Shown here piece by piece: positions 28,490 to 39,767 of a stretch of DNA of 56,868 nucleotides. Below the pieces are notes generated by a model. That model ran no database searches and was not told where the DNA came from. It was given only the letters and a program-made list of their open reading frames with translations. The stretch's first letter is position 1. The number at the start of each line of letters is the position of its first letter. Made by a program: the position numbers and the translations under genes. Source of the stretch: Clostridia bacterium (GTDB taxonomy: Bacteria; Bacillota; DSM-521; Neomoorellales; SLTJ01); contig JANLFO010000016.1 of assembly GCA_024653205.1 (NCBI GenBank), positions 1 through 56,868 on the forward strand. The letters are read 5' to 3'.

Positions 28490-30925
28490 ATGGTGGAATG
28501 GCCGGAGGTTCCGGTATCGGCGCTGCGCCGGGAATGTGATTCTGAACAGTTTGGTTTTTCCACTACCGAGGAAGTGGAGCCCCTGGAGGGTATTATCGGG
28601 CAAGAGCGGGCAGTCCGGGCCATGGAATTCGGCCTCAGGGTGCAAAAGCCCGGCTACAACCTCTTTCTTACCGGTATTACCGGCACGGGTAAGCTTAGTT
28701 ACGCCCGTTCGGTGGTCAGCCAGGTGGCTGCGAGCCTGCCTACGCCGGAAGACTGGTGTTACGTATATAACTTCCGCGATCCTTCCCAGCCCCGAGTACT
28801 GTGCCTGCCGTGCGGGAAGGGAGCCAGCTTAAGCCGGGATCTGGAAGAGCTGATCGAGGAACTGCAGGTGGAGATACCACGGGCCTTCGGTAGTGACGAC
28901 TACGAGAACCAGAAGAACGACATAATCCGGGAGTTTCAGGAACGCAGCGGTCAGTTGGTAGAGGAATTAACCCAAAGGGCGTCGGTCCAGGGCTTCAGCC
29001 TGCGCCGCTCCAGCACCGGCTTTGTGACCGTGCCTTTGGTCGACGGCAAGCCCCTGAGCGGCGAGGAGTACGAAGCCCTGCCGGCGGAGACCAAAGAGGA
29101 CATCGAGCGCCGCTCCAACGCCTTACAGTTTGACATCCGGGATACCATCCGGCGGGTGCAGCAGGCGGAAAGGGAAGCCAGGGAGAAAATCAGGAAACTC
29201 GACGCTCAGGTGGGTTTGTTCTGCGCCGGCCACCGCATCGACGCGCTTAAGGAGAAGTACCAGGAACACCCGCAGGTGGTGGAATACCTGGAGGCACTGA
29301 AGCAGGACATCCTTAATAACCTGGAACTCTTCCGGGCGGAGGAAGAAGAGCATAACGTCCCGCCCTGGGCCCGGCCCAGCCGCAGTTCCGCCTTACTGAA
29401 GTACAAGGTGAATCTCCTGATCGACCGTCGCAGCTGCTGCGGCGCGCCGGTGGTAGCGGAGAACAACCCCACCTATTACAATCTGGTGGGCCGGGTGGAG
29501 CACGAGAACGAATGGGGGATCCTCAGCACCAACTTCACCATGATCAGGCCCGGGGCGCTGCACCGGGCCAACGGCGGCTTCTTGATCCTTCAAGCCCGGG
29601 ACGTACTGGCAAACCTCTTCAGCTGGGAAGCGTTGAAGCGCGTGTTGAAGACCGGCCAGCTCTCCATCGAAAACATGGGGGAGCAGTTCGGCCTCATACC
29701 CGTGGCTAGCCTCAAGCCGGAACCCATTCCCGTGCGGCTGAAAGTCATCCTGATCGGGAATCCGCTGCTCTACCACCTTCTCTACCAGTACGACGAGGAC
29801 TTCCGCAAGCTGTTCAAGATCCGCGTGGATTTTGACACCGAAATGGCGCGCACTCCCGAGAACGAGACCAAGCTGGCGCAGTTCATAAGCTTTCACTGCC
29901 GCCAGGAGGGTTTGCGGCACTTCGAGCGCGGAGCGGTGGCCAAGGTGGTAGAGTACAGCTCCCGGCTGGCGGAAGACCAGGAGAAGCTCAGTACCCGGTT
30001 CAACGAACTGGTGGAAATCCTCTATGAGGCCGATGCCTGGGCGGCGGTGGAGGGAGCGCCTTACGTGGGAGCCCGGCACGTGAGCAGGGCGATCGAAGAG
30101 AAGCATTACCGGTCGAATCGGCTTGAGGAGAAGATCCGGGAGATGTTCGCCCGGGGAGAGCTTCTGGTCGATACCGACGGCCGGGTAGTCGGCCAGGTAA
30201 ACGGGCTTTCGGTAATAGACCTGGGCGACTACGTATTCGGTCGGCCCTCGCGCATCACCGCCACCGCCGGCCTGGGGCAGCGGGGGGTGGTCAATATCGA
30301 GCGAGAGACCAAGATGAGCGGAAACATCCACAGCAAGGGAGTACTCATTCTGACCGGTTACCTCTTCGCGAAGTACGCGCAGGACGTGCCCCTGGCCCTC
30401 TCCGCCAGCCTGTGCTTTGAGCAGCTGTATACGGGAGTTGACGGGGACAGCGCCTCGAGCGCCGAGCTTTACGCCCTGCTTTCCAGTCTCGCCGACTTGC
30501 CCTTGGACCAGGGTATAGCCGTCACCGGTTCCATCAACCAGAAGGGAGAAATCCAGCCGGTGGGCGGGGTAACGGCCAAGATCGAGGGGTTTTACCGGGT
30601 CTGCAAGGTGAAGGGTCTGACCGGGCGCCAGGGGGTGATCATTCCGTACCAGAACGTCCGCCACCTCATGCTTTCAGACGAGGTGGTGGAAGCCTGCCGG
30701 CGGGGGGAGTTTCACGTCTGGGCCATACGCTACGTGGACGAGGGACTGGCCATACTCACCGGTTTGCCCGCGGGTGAACGCCGTCCCGACGGTACCTACC
30801 CGCCGGGGACCGTTCACCATTGCGTGTTGGAGAAGCTGAAGACTTACCACCGTCGCCTGCAACGCCGGGAAGAGAAGGAGGAGGTTTCGGAAACCGAAAG
30901 TGAGGTTGCCGCAGCGCGGGACTGA
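28490..30925 (+). CDS. Lon-type ATP-dependent protease (AAA_32/Lon C family)
   Basis: An 811-residue soluble Lon-like protease. The N-terminal ATPase has a Walker A variant GITGTGKLSYA, in which the usual Thr/Ser after Lys is Leu, a long helical insert (about residues 130-270) and a second ATPase half (HRANGGFLILQARDVL, VILIGNPLLYHLL). The C-terminal Lon protease domain shows the serine in GVDGDSASSAELYALLSS and the lysine region QPVGGVTAKIEGFYRVC. The ATG at 28490 gives the start normal for this family (EVPVSALRRECDSEQFGF). Its substrates are unknown; related proteins occur in many anaerobes. Confidence 0.88.
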   Translation: MVEWPEVPVSALRRECDSEQFGFSTTEEVEPLEGIIGQERAVRAMEFGLRVQKPGYNLFLTGITGTGKLSYARSVVSQVAASLPTPEDWCYVYNFRDPSQPRVLCLPCGKGASLSRDLEELIEELQVEIPRAFGSDDYENQKNDIIREFQERSGQLVEELTQRASVQGFSLRRSSTGFVTVPLVDGKPLSGEEYEALPAETKEDIERRSNALQFDIRDTIRRVQQAEREAREKIRKLDAQVGLFCAGHRIDALKEKYQEHPQVVEYLEALKQDILNNLELFRAEEEEHNVPPWARPSRSSALLKYKVNLLIDRRSCCGAPVVAENNPTYYNLVGRVEHENEWGILSTNFTMIRPGALHRANGGFLILQARDVLANLFSWEALKRVLKTGQLSIENMGEQFGLIPVASLKPEPIPVRLKVILIGNPLLYHLLYQYDEDFRKLFKIRVDFDTEMARTPENETKLAQFISFHCRQEGLRHFERGAVAKVVEYSSRLAEDQEKLSTRFNELVEILYEADAWAAVEGAPYVGARHVSRAIEEKHYRSNRLEEKIREMFARGELLVDTDGRVVGQVNGLSVIDLGDYVFGRPSRITATAGLGQRGVVNIERETKMSGNIHSKGVLILTGYLFAKYAQDVPLALSASLCFEQLYTGVDGDSASSAELYALLSSLADLPLDQGIAVTGSINQKGEIQPVGGVTAKIEGFYRVCKVKGLTGRQGVIIPYQNVRHLMLSDEVVEACRRGEFHVWAIRYVDEGLAILTGLPAGERRPDGTYPPGTVHHCVLEKLKTYHRRLQRREEKEEVSETESEVAAARD

Positions 30926-31016
30926 GAGGGCCCGGTATTTTTCCTGCCTGGCGGGGTAAGACTATTTAGCGCGGGCCGATGCTAGCGGTTCGGTTGTGCC
31001 GGAGGCGAGATGGTTG

Positions 31017-31211
31017 TTGGTTGCCAAACATTACCGGCCCCCCTGTCCGGTCTGCGGGAGTAGCCGGCAGGTGGGGCAGGTAGGCACGAGACAGTTCTTT
31101 TGCTGGAATTGTCTCCTGGAGTACAATCACCGTCGGGAGGTCTTTTCGGTAGCCGAGGACGGGACGCTGATAGCGCTGCAAGGCGCAGGAGGTGAGGACG
31201 GTGTGGTTTGA
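31017..31211 (+). CDS. small zinc-ribbon protein, unknown
   Basis: A protein of about 64 residues with two CxxC pairs, CPVCG and CWNC, separated by 19 residues, which fits a treble-clef or ribbon zinc site. The rest (EVFSVAEDGTLIALQGAGG) is a short beta hairpin. I do not recognise a named family. TTG codons at 31014 and 31017 lie 5-8 bases after GGAGGCGA and are better starts than the GTG at 30996. It is followed by an overlapping small membrane protein gene. Confidence 0.6.
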   Translation: MVAKHYRPPCPVCGSSRQVGQVGTRQFFCWNCLLEYNHRREVFSVAEDGTLIALQGAGGEDGVV

Positions 31212-31350
31212 ACGACGCTTCCTGAGCGGCCTGATCACCGGCGGTATGCTGGGATTGATTGCCGGGGCCGTGTTTTGGCCTCGAGGTGCGGCAAAGGGAG
31301 GCGGTCGGGAGGCCGCGGTGCGTCGGATTACTGGCTGGTTAAAAAAGTAG
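31201..31350 (+). CDS. 49-residue membrane protein, YtxH-like
   Basis: A short gene starting GTG at 31201, inside the end of the zinc-ribbon gene, with AGGAGGTGAG 5 bases ahead. The product begins MWFERRFLSGLITGGMLG, has one glycine-rich hydrophobic helix (LITGGMLGLIAGAVFW) and a basic tail ending in WLKK. The helix-then-basic-tail layout is like the N-terminal part of YtxH-type envelope proteins, but it is too short for a firm family call. It ends 13 bases before the AI-2E-type permease gene. Confidence 0.65.
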   Translation: MWFERRFLSGLITGGMLGLIAGAVFWPRGAAKGGGREAAVRRITGWLKK

Positions 31351-31362
31351 GGGTGGCGGCGC

Positions 31363-32394
31363 TTGAGGTGGCTCCGCAACCCCAAGAAGTTGATAATCGG
31401 GGGCCTACTGACGGCAGTGGGCCTTTACTTTGTCTATCGGGTGCGGGCGGTACTACCTCCTTTCATCTTTGCCCTCGCCTTCACCTACATCCTTGGCCCC
31501 CCGGTTAACGGGCTTACCCGGCGCGGGCTCAACCGGACCGCCGCCATCCTTCTGGTGTACTTGGTGGGCGCGGCCATGTTGGCCCTGGCAGGGACGTTTG
31601 CCTGGCCGGCGCTGGTCAGGGAGACGGCCGCCTTCGTGGAGGGCCTGCCCCGGCATACGGCGGGCATAGAGCAGTTCCTGGAGGACTTATCCCGGCGGTA
31701 CCAGCGCACTCCCCTACCCGAGGGGGTGCGCCTGATAATCGACGAGCATCTTCGGCGGGCAGAACAGTTCCTGATAAGCACCCTGCGGTCGGCCGCCGGA
31801 GCGGTCATAGATGTAGTTTCCCAGGCCGCCAACTTGATCTTGGCTCCCATCCTCGCCTTCTTCTTCCTGCGCGATGCCGGCGGTCTTACCAGGCGCGTCG
31901 AAGCGTACGTCCCGGCTCCCTACCAGGGGCAGGTGCTCGGCCTGCTGGCAGAAATCGACGCGGTACTTCGCAACTTCGTCTTCGGACGGCTGGTGGTGGC
32001 CTTGCTGGTAGGGTTGCTGAGCGCCGCCGGCCTGGCCCTGATCGGCGTAGAGTACGCCCTGGTCCTGGGAGCCATCGCCGGCATATGCGATCTGATTCCC
32101 TTCTTCGGCCCCTTTATCGGTGCGGTGCCGGCGGTGATCCTGGCGGGGCTAAAATCGACCACTGCCTTGCTTCTGGTAGTCATCCTTTTTGTGATCGTTC
32201 AGCAGATCGAGGCGCAAGTCCTGGCCCCGCTCATCCTCAGCGAAACCGTGGGTCTGCACCCGGTGGCAGTCATTTTCGCCCTGCTTGCCGGGGGGCACCT
32301 CTACGGCCTGTGGGGGGTACTCTTGGCGGTGCCCGTGGCGGCCGTTCTGCGCCTGCTCCTGCGGCGTCTTTATCTCTACCTGGTGGAGCAGTAG
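31363..32394 (+). CDS. AI-2E/PerM-family permease
   Basis: A 343-residue membrane protein with about eight helices. The family marks are LAPILAFFFLRDAGG, the FGRLVVALLVGLLSAAGLALIGVEYALVLG segment, and GICDLIPFFGPFIGAVPAVILA followed by EAQVLAPLILSETVGLHPVAVIFALLAGGHLYGLWGVLLAVPVAA. These proteins export small molecules or act as Na+/H+ antiporters; the cargo is not predictable. The start is TTG. A YrrI-type permease just before alaS is a conserved Firmicutes arrangement. Confidence 0.9.
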   Translation: MRWLRNPKKLIIGGLLTAVGLYFVYRVRAVLPPFIFALAFTYILGPPVNGLTRRGLNRTAAILLVYLVGAAMLALAGTFAWPALVRETAAFVEGLPRHTAGIEQFLEDLSRRYQRTPLPEGVRLIIDEHLRRAEQFLISTLRSAAGAVIDVVSQAANLILAPILAFFFLRDAGGLTRRVEAYVPAPYQGQVLGLLAEIDAVLRNFVFGRLVVALLVGLLSAAGLALIGVEYALVLGAIAGICDLIPFFGPFIGAVPAVILAGLKSTTALLLVVILFVIVQQIEAQVLAPLILSETVGLHPVAVIFALLAGGHLYGLWGVLLAVPVAAVLRLLLRRLYLYLVEQ

Positions 32395-35490
<3,096 letters not shown>

Positions 35491-35494
35491 AGCC

Positions 35495-35761
35495 ATGGCA
35501 GAAAGAACCCACCTGGAAGAAACCGTAACCTTCAGGCGTGCCAAGGAGGAGCCGGCGGATGCCCGGCAGATCCTGCGCGCTGTATATGAGGCGCTGAGGG
35601 AGAAAGGATACAATCCCATCAATCAGTTGGTAGGTTATCTCCTTTCCGGCGACCCGGCCTACATTACCAGTCACAACAACGCCCGTAACCTCATTCGCCG
35701 CCTGGAAAGGGACGAACTCCTGGAAGAGCTTCTTCGCCGTTACCTGGAGGAGACGGAATAA
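35495..35761 (+). CDS. ireB: IreB-family regulatory phosphoprotein
   Basis: An 88-residue protein of the IreB/YrzL (DUF965) family: [70 protein letters not shown]. In Enterococcus IreB is phosphorylated on an N-terminal threonine by the PASTA kinase IreK and affects cephalosporin tolerance. The matching N-terminal Thr residues (HLEETVTF) are present. Placement between alaS and ruvX is the standard Firmicutes order, here interrupted by the next gene. Confidence 0.95.
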   Translation: MAERTHLEETVTFRRAKEEPADARQILRAVYEALREKGYNPINQLVGYLLSGDPAYITSHNNARNLIRRLERDELLEELLRRYLEETE

Positions 35762-35767
35762 CCGCGC

Positions 35768-36715
35768 ATGGACTATCGCCCGCTGGGCCGTACCGGTCTC
35801 GTGGTATCGCGTCTGGGGTTTGGTTCGCTGTCCCTTACGCCTCCGCACGGGCTTGCGGACCCGTCATCCGGCATCGCCCTGCTCGAGGAGGCCCTGGATC
35901 GGGGTGTTAATCTTATTGACACCGCCGAGATCTATGAGAACTACTACCTCCTGCGCCGGGCGTTGGCCCGCCGCAGGGACGGGGTAGTGGTTGCCACCAA
36001 ATCCTACGCCTACACCCGAACGGATATGGAGCACAGCCTGGTCCGGGCGCTACGAGAACTCAACCGGCCTTACATAGACATCTTCCTACTGCATGAACAG
36101 GAAAGTGCCCTTACCCTGCGGGGTCATTACGAGGCTCTGGCCTACCTGGTAGAGGCCCGGGATAAAGGACTGGTACGGGCAGTCGGGATTTCCACGCACG
36201 CGGTGGCCGCGGTTGAGGCGGCCGCCGACCTGGTGGAGATAGACGTGATTCATCCCTTGGTCAACCGCCGGGGGCTGGGGATTATCGACGGCGACCGGGA
36301 GGCCATGCTGGCGGCGATCGAGCGCGCCCACCGGCAGGGCAAGGGCATATATGCCATGAAAGCCCTTGCCGGCGGGCACCTCATCGGCGAGGCCGATGCC
36401 GCCTTGCGCTGGGCTTTCGGCCTGCCCTTCGTGGACTCGGTGGTAGTAGGCATGTCCTGCCGGGAGGAGCTTGAGGCCAACCTGGCGGTGGCTGACGGCC
36501 GCGAGGTGCCGGGGGAACTCAAGGCGAGGTTGGGCACGCGAACCCGGCGGCTGGTGGTGGAGGAGTGGTGCCAGGGGTGCGGAGAATGCGTTTCCCGCTG
36601 TCCCCAGCAGGCCCTGAGCCTAAACAGGGGCAGGGCCAGGGTCGACCCGGAACGTTGCGTGCTGTGCGGCTACTGTGCCCTGGCCTGTCGCAGTTTCTGC
36701 CTGAAGGTGGTCTAG
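35768..36715 (+). CDS. aldo/keto reductase with C-terminal 2x[4Fe-4S] ferredoxin domain
   Basis: A 315-residue fusion. The N-terminal TIM barrel is an aldo/keto reductase (LGRTGLVVSRLGFGSL, NLIDTAEIYENYYLL with the catalytic Asp and Tyr, VVATKSY with Lys, IFLLHEQES with His). The last 50 residues are a two-cluster ferredoxin: CQGCGECVSRCP and CVLCGYCALACRSFC. Such fusions occur in anaerobes and may couple carbonyl reduction to ferredoxin; the substrate is unknown. It lies 6 bases after ireB and 5 bases before ruvX, inside the alaS operon. Confidence 0.9.
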   Translation: MDYRPLGRTGLVVSRLGFGSLSLTPPHGLADPSSGIALLEEALDRGVNLIDTAEIYENYYLLRRALARRRDGVVVATKSYAYTRTDMEHSLVRALRELNRPYIDIFLLHEQESALTLRGHYEALAYLVEARDKGLVRAVGISTHAVAAVEAAADLVEIDVIHPLVNRRGLGIIDGDREAMLAAIERAHRQGKGIYAMKALAGGHLIGEADAALRWAFGLPFVDSVVVGMSCREELEANLAVADGREVPGELKARLGTRTRRLVVEEWCQGCGECVSRCPQQALSLNRGRARVDPERCVLCGYCALACRSFCLKVV

Positions 36716-36720
36716 CCGGG

Positions 36721-37224
36721 ATGCGTATACTGGGTCTAGATGTGGGGGAGAAGAATATCGGCGTGGCCGTTAGCGATCCCTCAGGTCTCACTGCCCAACC
36801 CTTGATGACCCTGCGCCGCCGGTCCCGGGAAGCCGATCTGGCGGCTCTGGCCGCCCTGGCCCGGGAGTACGGGGTAGAGGAAGTGGTGGTGGGCCTGCCG
36901 CTCCGGCTTGACGGCAGCCCGGGGCCGGAGGCGGAACGCGTGGTCCGGTGGGCGCGGCGCTTAGAGGCGGGCCTGGGGCTGCCGGTTCGGTATTGGGACG
37001 AGCGGCTTACTACCGCCGCGGCCGAACGGGCGCTGTTGGCGGCCGATCTTTCCCGTCGAAGGCGGCGTCGAGTCGTGGACCGCACTGCCGCCTGCCTTAT
37101 ACTCCAGGGTTACCTGGACAGGCGCCAGGTCCAGGGCGCGCACAACGAGCATGGCGCAAGGCCCGACCCCGAGGGGGAGAGTGCAAGCGCCGGCGATGTT
37201 GACAGGTATAACCACCAGACGTAG
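36721..37224 (+). CDS. ruvX: RuvX/YqgF Holliday-junction-resolvase-like RNase H fold protein
   Basis: A 167-residue protein of the YqgF family, involved in 16S rRNA 5'-end maturation. Key parts are ILGLDVGEKNIGVAVSDPSG, VEEVVVGLPLRLDGSPGPEA, YWDERLTTAAAERAL and VDRTAACLILQGYLD, with the acidic active-site residues in place. The length exceeds the usual 140 because of a hydrophilic tail after residue 140. The ATG at 36721 follows the ferredoxin-type gene stop by 5 bases. Confidence 0.94.
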   Translation: MRILGLDVGEKNIGVAVSDPSGLTAQPLMTLRRRSREADLAALAALAREYGVEEVVVGLPLRLDGSPGPEAERVVRWARRLEAGLGLPVRYWDERLTTAAAERALLAADLSRRRRRRVVDRTAACLILQGYLDRRQVQGAHNEHGARPDPEGESASAGDVDRYNHQT

Positions 37225-37227
37225 AAT
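37199..37227 (+). promoter_or_regulatory. sigma-A promoter for the DUF1292 gene
   Basis: TTGACA, a 17-base spacer and TAGAAT, lying across the ruvX stop. It gives the DUF1292 gene and what follows an independent transcript with a leader of about 25 bases. Confidence 0.78.
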
Positions 37228-37258
37228 AGGCATAACCAAACCGAAACGGGGTGAGCAG

Positions 37259-37522
37259 GTGAACGAATCCGATACCATCGTCCTGCTGGACGATGAAGGC
37301 CAGGAGCACGAGTTTATGGTGGTGGACTTCCTCGAGGTGGGCGAGAAAGAGTACGTGGTCTTATTGCCCCTGGACGAAGAGGAAGAAGGCGAGGAAGGGG
37401 AAGCAGTGGTCTTCCGTCTCGAGCTCGACGAGCAGGGCGAGGAGGTCCTTCACGAGATCGAGGACGATGCCGAGTGGGAGGCTGTGGAGAAGGCCTGGGA
37501 GAAGGCCATGGCCGAAGAGTAA
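37259..37522 (+). CDS. DUF1292 (YrzB-like) acidic protein
   Basis: An 87-residue, highly acidic protein: SDTIVLLDDEGQEHEFMVVDFLEVGEKEYVVLLPLDEEEEGEEGEAVVFRLELDEQGEEVLHEIEDDAEWEAVEKAWEK... contains the DUF1292 pattern (DEEG.E..F.v.d.f...dkeYvvl.p). Function unknown. The GTG at 37259 has GGGGTGAG ahead. Its location between ruvX and mltG is conserved across Firmicutes. Confidence 0.93.
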   Translation: MNESDTIVLLDDEGQEHEFMVVDFLEVGEKEYVVLLPLDEEEEGEEGEAVVFRLELDEQGEEVLHEIEDDAEWEAVEKAWEKAMAEE

Positions 37523-37534
37523 AGGGAATACCCG

Positions 37535-37554
37535 GGGCCGCGATAGCGCGGCCC
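37535..37554 (+). terminator. GC-rich hairpin after the DUF1292 gene
   Basis: GGGCCGCG-atag-CGCGGCCC is a perfect 8-bp stem just after the DUF1292 stop. The tail is TGCTTGTCC, with few U residues, so it is a weak terminator or an attenuator in front of the VanW-like gene. Confidence 0.5.
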
Positions 37555-37571
37555 TGCTTGTCCATGCGAGC

Positions 37572-38357
37572 TTGCCGAGCCGAAGCCTCCTGCCGATCTG
37601 GCGGGTGGTGGCGCTGGCAGCGCTCGCATTAGCGATGCCGCTTTGCCGGCCGGCCGCAGCAGGGGGAGGAGCTTGTCTGCTTGCCGAGTGCGCCACTCCG
37701 GTCGCCGGCTGCCAGCAGGAGCGGTTGCAGAATCTGGCCCTGGCGGCACAAGCTATTGACGGATACCGGGTTCTTCCCGGACGAGTCTTTTCCTTTAATC
37801 AAGTGGTGGGGCCGCGCACCCTGGAGGCCGGCTACCGGCCGGGACCGGTTCTGACCCCCCTGGGCGAGCAGAGCGCGGCGGGGGGCGGGGTGTGCCAGGT
37901 TGCCACCACCCTGTACAACGCTGCCCTCCGGGCCGGGCTGCCGATCCTGGAACGTCACCCTCATTCCGCCGCCGTAGGCTACATCGATCCGGGGCTGGAC
38001 GCCGCGGTGGTCTACGGTCGTCTGGACTTGTGCTTTGCCAATCCTTCATCCCAGGCGCTGCTTATCCGGGCAAAGCTCGACCGGGGCTACCTGCGCGTTT
38101 CCCTCTGGGGGCGGCAGCCGGTAACCGGGCCGATACGGGTAGGGGTAAGAGTGCTGGCCACCATTCCTCCCGGTGAGGTTTTCCGCATTGAACCCGGGCT
38201 GCCCCCCGGAGCCCAAGTGGAGCTCTATCCGGGCAGGGAAGGAATGCAAGTAGAAGTCAGGCGGCGGTTCCTGGGCTCGGGCAGGGAAGAGCTGGTCTCG
38301 CGGGATTCTTATCGCGCGCGGCCCAGAGTGGTACTGAGGGGCGGGTCCCAACCCTAA
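37572..38357 (+). CDS. VanW-family secreted protein
   Basis: A 261-residue protein with a probable signal peptide (residues 1-30, VVALAALALAMPLCRPAAA) and a VanW domain: FSFNQVVGPRTLEAGYRPGPVL, SAAGGGVCQVATTLYNAALRAGLPILERHPHS, GYIDPGLDAAVVYGRLDLCFAN. VanW proteins are of unknown function, found near vancomycin-resistance genes but also in many Firmicutes as wall-associated factors. The TTG at 37572 is a best guess because it gives a clean signal peptide; its ribosome site is weak. No resistance genes are nearby. Confidence 0.82.
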   Translation: MPSRSLLPIWRVVALAALALAMPLCRPAAAGGGACLLAECATPVAGCQQERLQNLALAAQAIDGYRVLPGRVFSFNQVVGPRTLEAGYRPGPVLTPLGEQSAAGGGVCQVATTLYNAALRAGLPILERHPHSAAVGYIDPGLDAAVVYGRLDLCFANPSSQALLIRAKLDRGYLRVSLWGRQPVTGPIRVGVRVLATIPPGEVFRIEPGLPPGAQVELYPGREGMQVEVRRRFLGSGREELVSRDSYRARPRVVLRGGSQP

Positions 38358-38535
38358 CCCTCGAGGGCTGGGTCAGGCGGACAGTGGTCTGCGAACGCTC
38401 TAACCGAGGAAGACAAGGACCGTGCGGCAGCCACAAGGTTCCGGAGGGCAAAGCGCCAACCCGTTCGGCGGCCGATCGGGAGGAGGGGAATCGGGGCCTC
38501 TGGGGTCGGCTGGGTGACCGTCGGGAACGTCAGGG

Positions 38536-38564
38536 TTGTGCCCAACCTGACGGCATAGTATGAT
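38536..38564 (+). promoter_or_regulatory. possible promoter for mltG
   Basis: TTGTGC, a 17-base spacer and TATGAT in the 234-base gap before mltG. The rest of this gap shows no gene. Confidence 0.45.
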
Positions 38565-38606
38565 GGTTACCGCGGGGCGTCTTGGGGGAGGGTGAGTAAT
38601 TCGGAA

Positions 38607-39674
38607 ATGCCGACGGCAACGCTTCCACCCCGGCTTCCTTGGCCTTCCTACCGGCTGGGCGTACTGGCAGGCCTGTTGATACTGGTCCTGGCTATATGCA
38701 GTCTGGGTTTCTGGTTTGAACGAGCTCTAGGGCCGGCAACTCCTCCGGGCGAAGAGGAAGTGGTAGTGAAGATCCCTCGGGGCAGTTCTCCCGGCCAAAT
38801 TGCCGAGCGACTGCGGCAGGAGGGGCTCATTCGCAGCGCGGTGGTTTTCCGCATATACTTGCGGCTGCAGGGGCTGGAGGAAAGCCTCAAGGCCGGGGAG
38901 TACCGGTTGTCGCCAAGTCTTTCCGTTCCCGAGATAGCCGATACTCTGGCCAGCGGAAACGTGGTACGCCACCGGGTCACCATTCCCGAGGGGTTCACCC
39001 TCAAGCAGATAGCTGCCCGTCTCGCCGAGGCCGGCCTCATAGACCCGGAGCGTTTTTGGCAGGTGGCTGCCGAAGCCCCCTTCGATTACGACTTCCTGCG
39101 GGACGGGCCGCCGGGAACTCAGCGGCTGGAGGGCTTTCTCTTTCCCGATACGTATTATTTTTCCAAAGACATGACCGAGGAAGAAATAATAGCGGCCATG
39201 CTGCGGCGTTTCCGGGAGGCCTTCACTCCGGAAATGGAGGCCCGGTGTCGGGAGTTGTCGCTCACCGTGCGGGAGGCGGTCACGCTGGCCTCACTGGTGG
39301 AGCGGGAGGCCAAGCTGGACGCGGAAAGACCCCTGGTGTCGGCGGTTTTTCACAACCGGCTCCGCCTGGGATTAAAACTAGAGTCCTGTGCTACGGTGCA
39401 GTACCTTCTCGATGAGCCCCGACCGGTTCTTCGCGCCGAGGACCTCAAGATTCCTTCCCCCTACAATACCTACCTTCACGTCGGCCTACCCCCGGGTCCG
39501 ATAGCCTCACCCGGCTTGGCTTCGCTGCGGGCGGCACTTTATCCTGCCTCGGCGCCTTATCTTTACTTTGTGGCCAATCCCGACGGCAGTCATACTTTTA
39601 GCCGCACTTACTCCGCCCACCTTGCCGCCAGCCGGTCGATCCGCAGTCGTTCCGCCACCTCCTCTTCGCCCTGA
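38607..39674 (+). CDS. mltG: endolytic murein transglycosylase MltG
   Basis: A 355-residue membrane-anchored enzyme that cuts nascent peptidoglycan strands. One N-terminal helix (LGVLAGLLILVLAICSLGFWF) is followed by a LysM-like part (VVKIPRGSSPGQIAERLRQEGLI) and the YceG catalytic domain with EGFLFPDTYYF, the catalytic Glu in TLASLVEREAK, and NTYLHVGLPPGPIASPG. The ATG at 38607 is chosen for its spacing from GGGAGGGTGAG; the GTG at 38592 lies inside that site. mltG after the DUF1292 gene is conserved. Confidence 0.94.
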   Translation: MPTATLPPRLPWPSYRLGVLAGLLILVLAICSLGFWFERALGPATPPGEEEVVVKIPRGSSPGQIAERLRQEGLIRSAVVFRIYLRLQGLEESLKAGEYRLSPSLSVPEIADTLASGNVVRHRVTIPEGFTLKQIAARLAEAGLIDPERFWQVAAEAPFDYDFLRDGPPGTQRLEGFLFPDTYYFSKDMTEEEIIAAMLRRFREAFTPEMEARCRELSLTVREAVTLASLVEREAKLDAERPLVSAVFHNRLRLGLKLESCATVQYLLDEPRPVLRAEDLKIPSPYNTYLHVGLPPGPIASPGLASLRAALYPASAPYLYFVANPDGSHTFSRTYSAHLAASRSIRSRSATSSSP

Positions 39675-39688
39675 CCAGTGGAGCTGGG

Positions 39689-39718
39689 GTATAAACCCAG
39701 TTCTCCGGTGGCATATTA
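39689..39718 (+). promoter_or_regulatory. possible sigma-G (forespore) promoter
   Basis: GTATA, an 18-base spacer and CATATTA agree with the sigma-G pattern (GnATA, 17-18, CAtnnTA). It lies 50 bases before the first alpha-crystallin-type gene. No sigma-A promoter as good is seen in the gap. The match is short, so chance is possible. Confidence 0.4.
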
Positions 39719-39767
39719 AGGTTCGGGCGCAAGCCCCCAATGCCAAAGAGGAGGTAGGTAAAACCTG

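Noticed and set aside
37572-38357. VanW-like gene as a vancomycin-resistance marker
   Set aside because: No vanH, vanA, vanX or VanRS genes are nearby; VanW-domain proteins are common in Firmicutes without resistance.
39675-39767. CIRCE or other heat-shock operator before the alpha-crystallin genes
   Set aside because: No TTAGCACTC-N9-GAGTGCTAA pattern is present.
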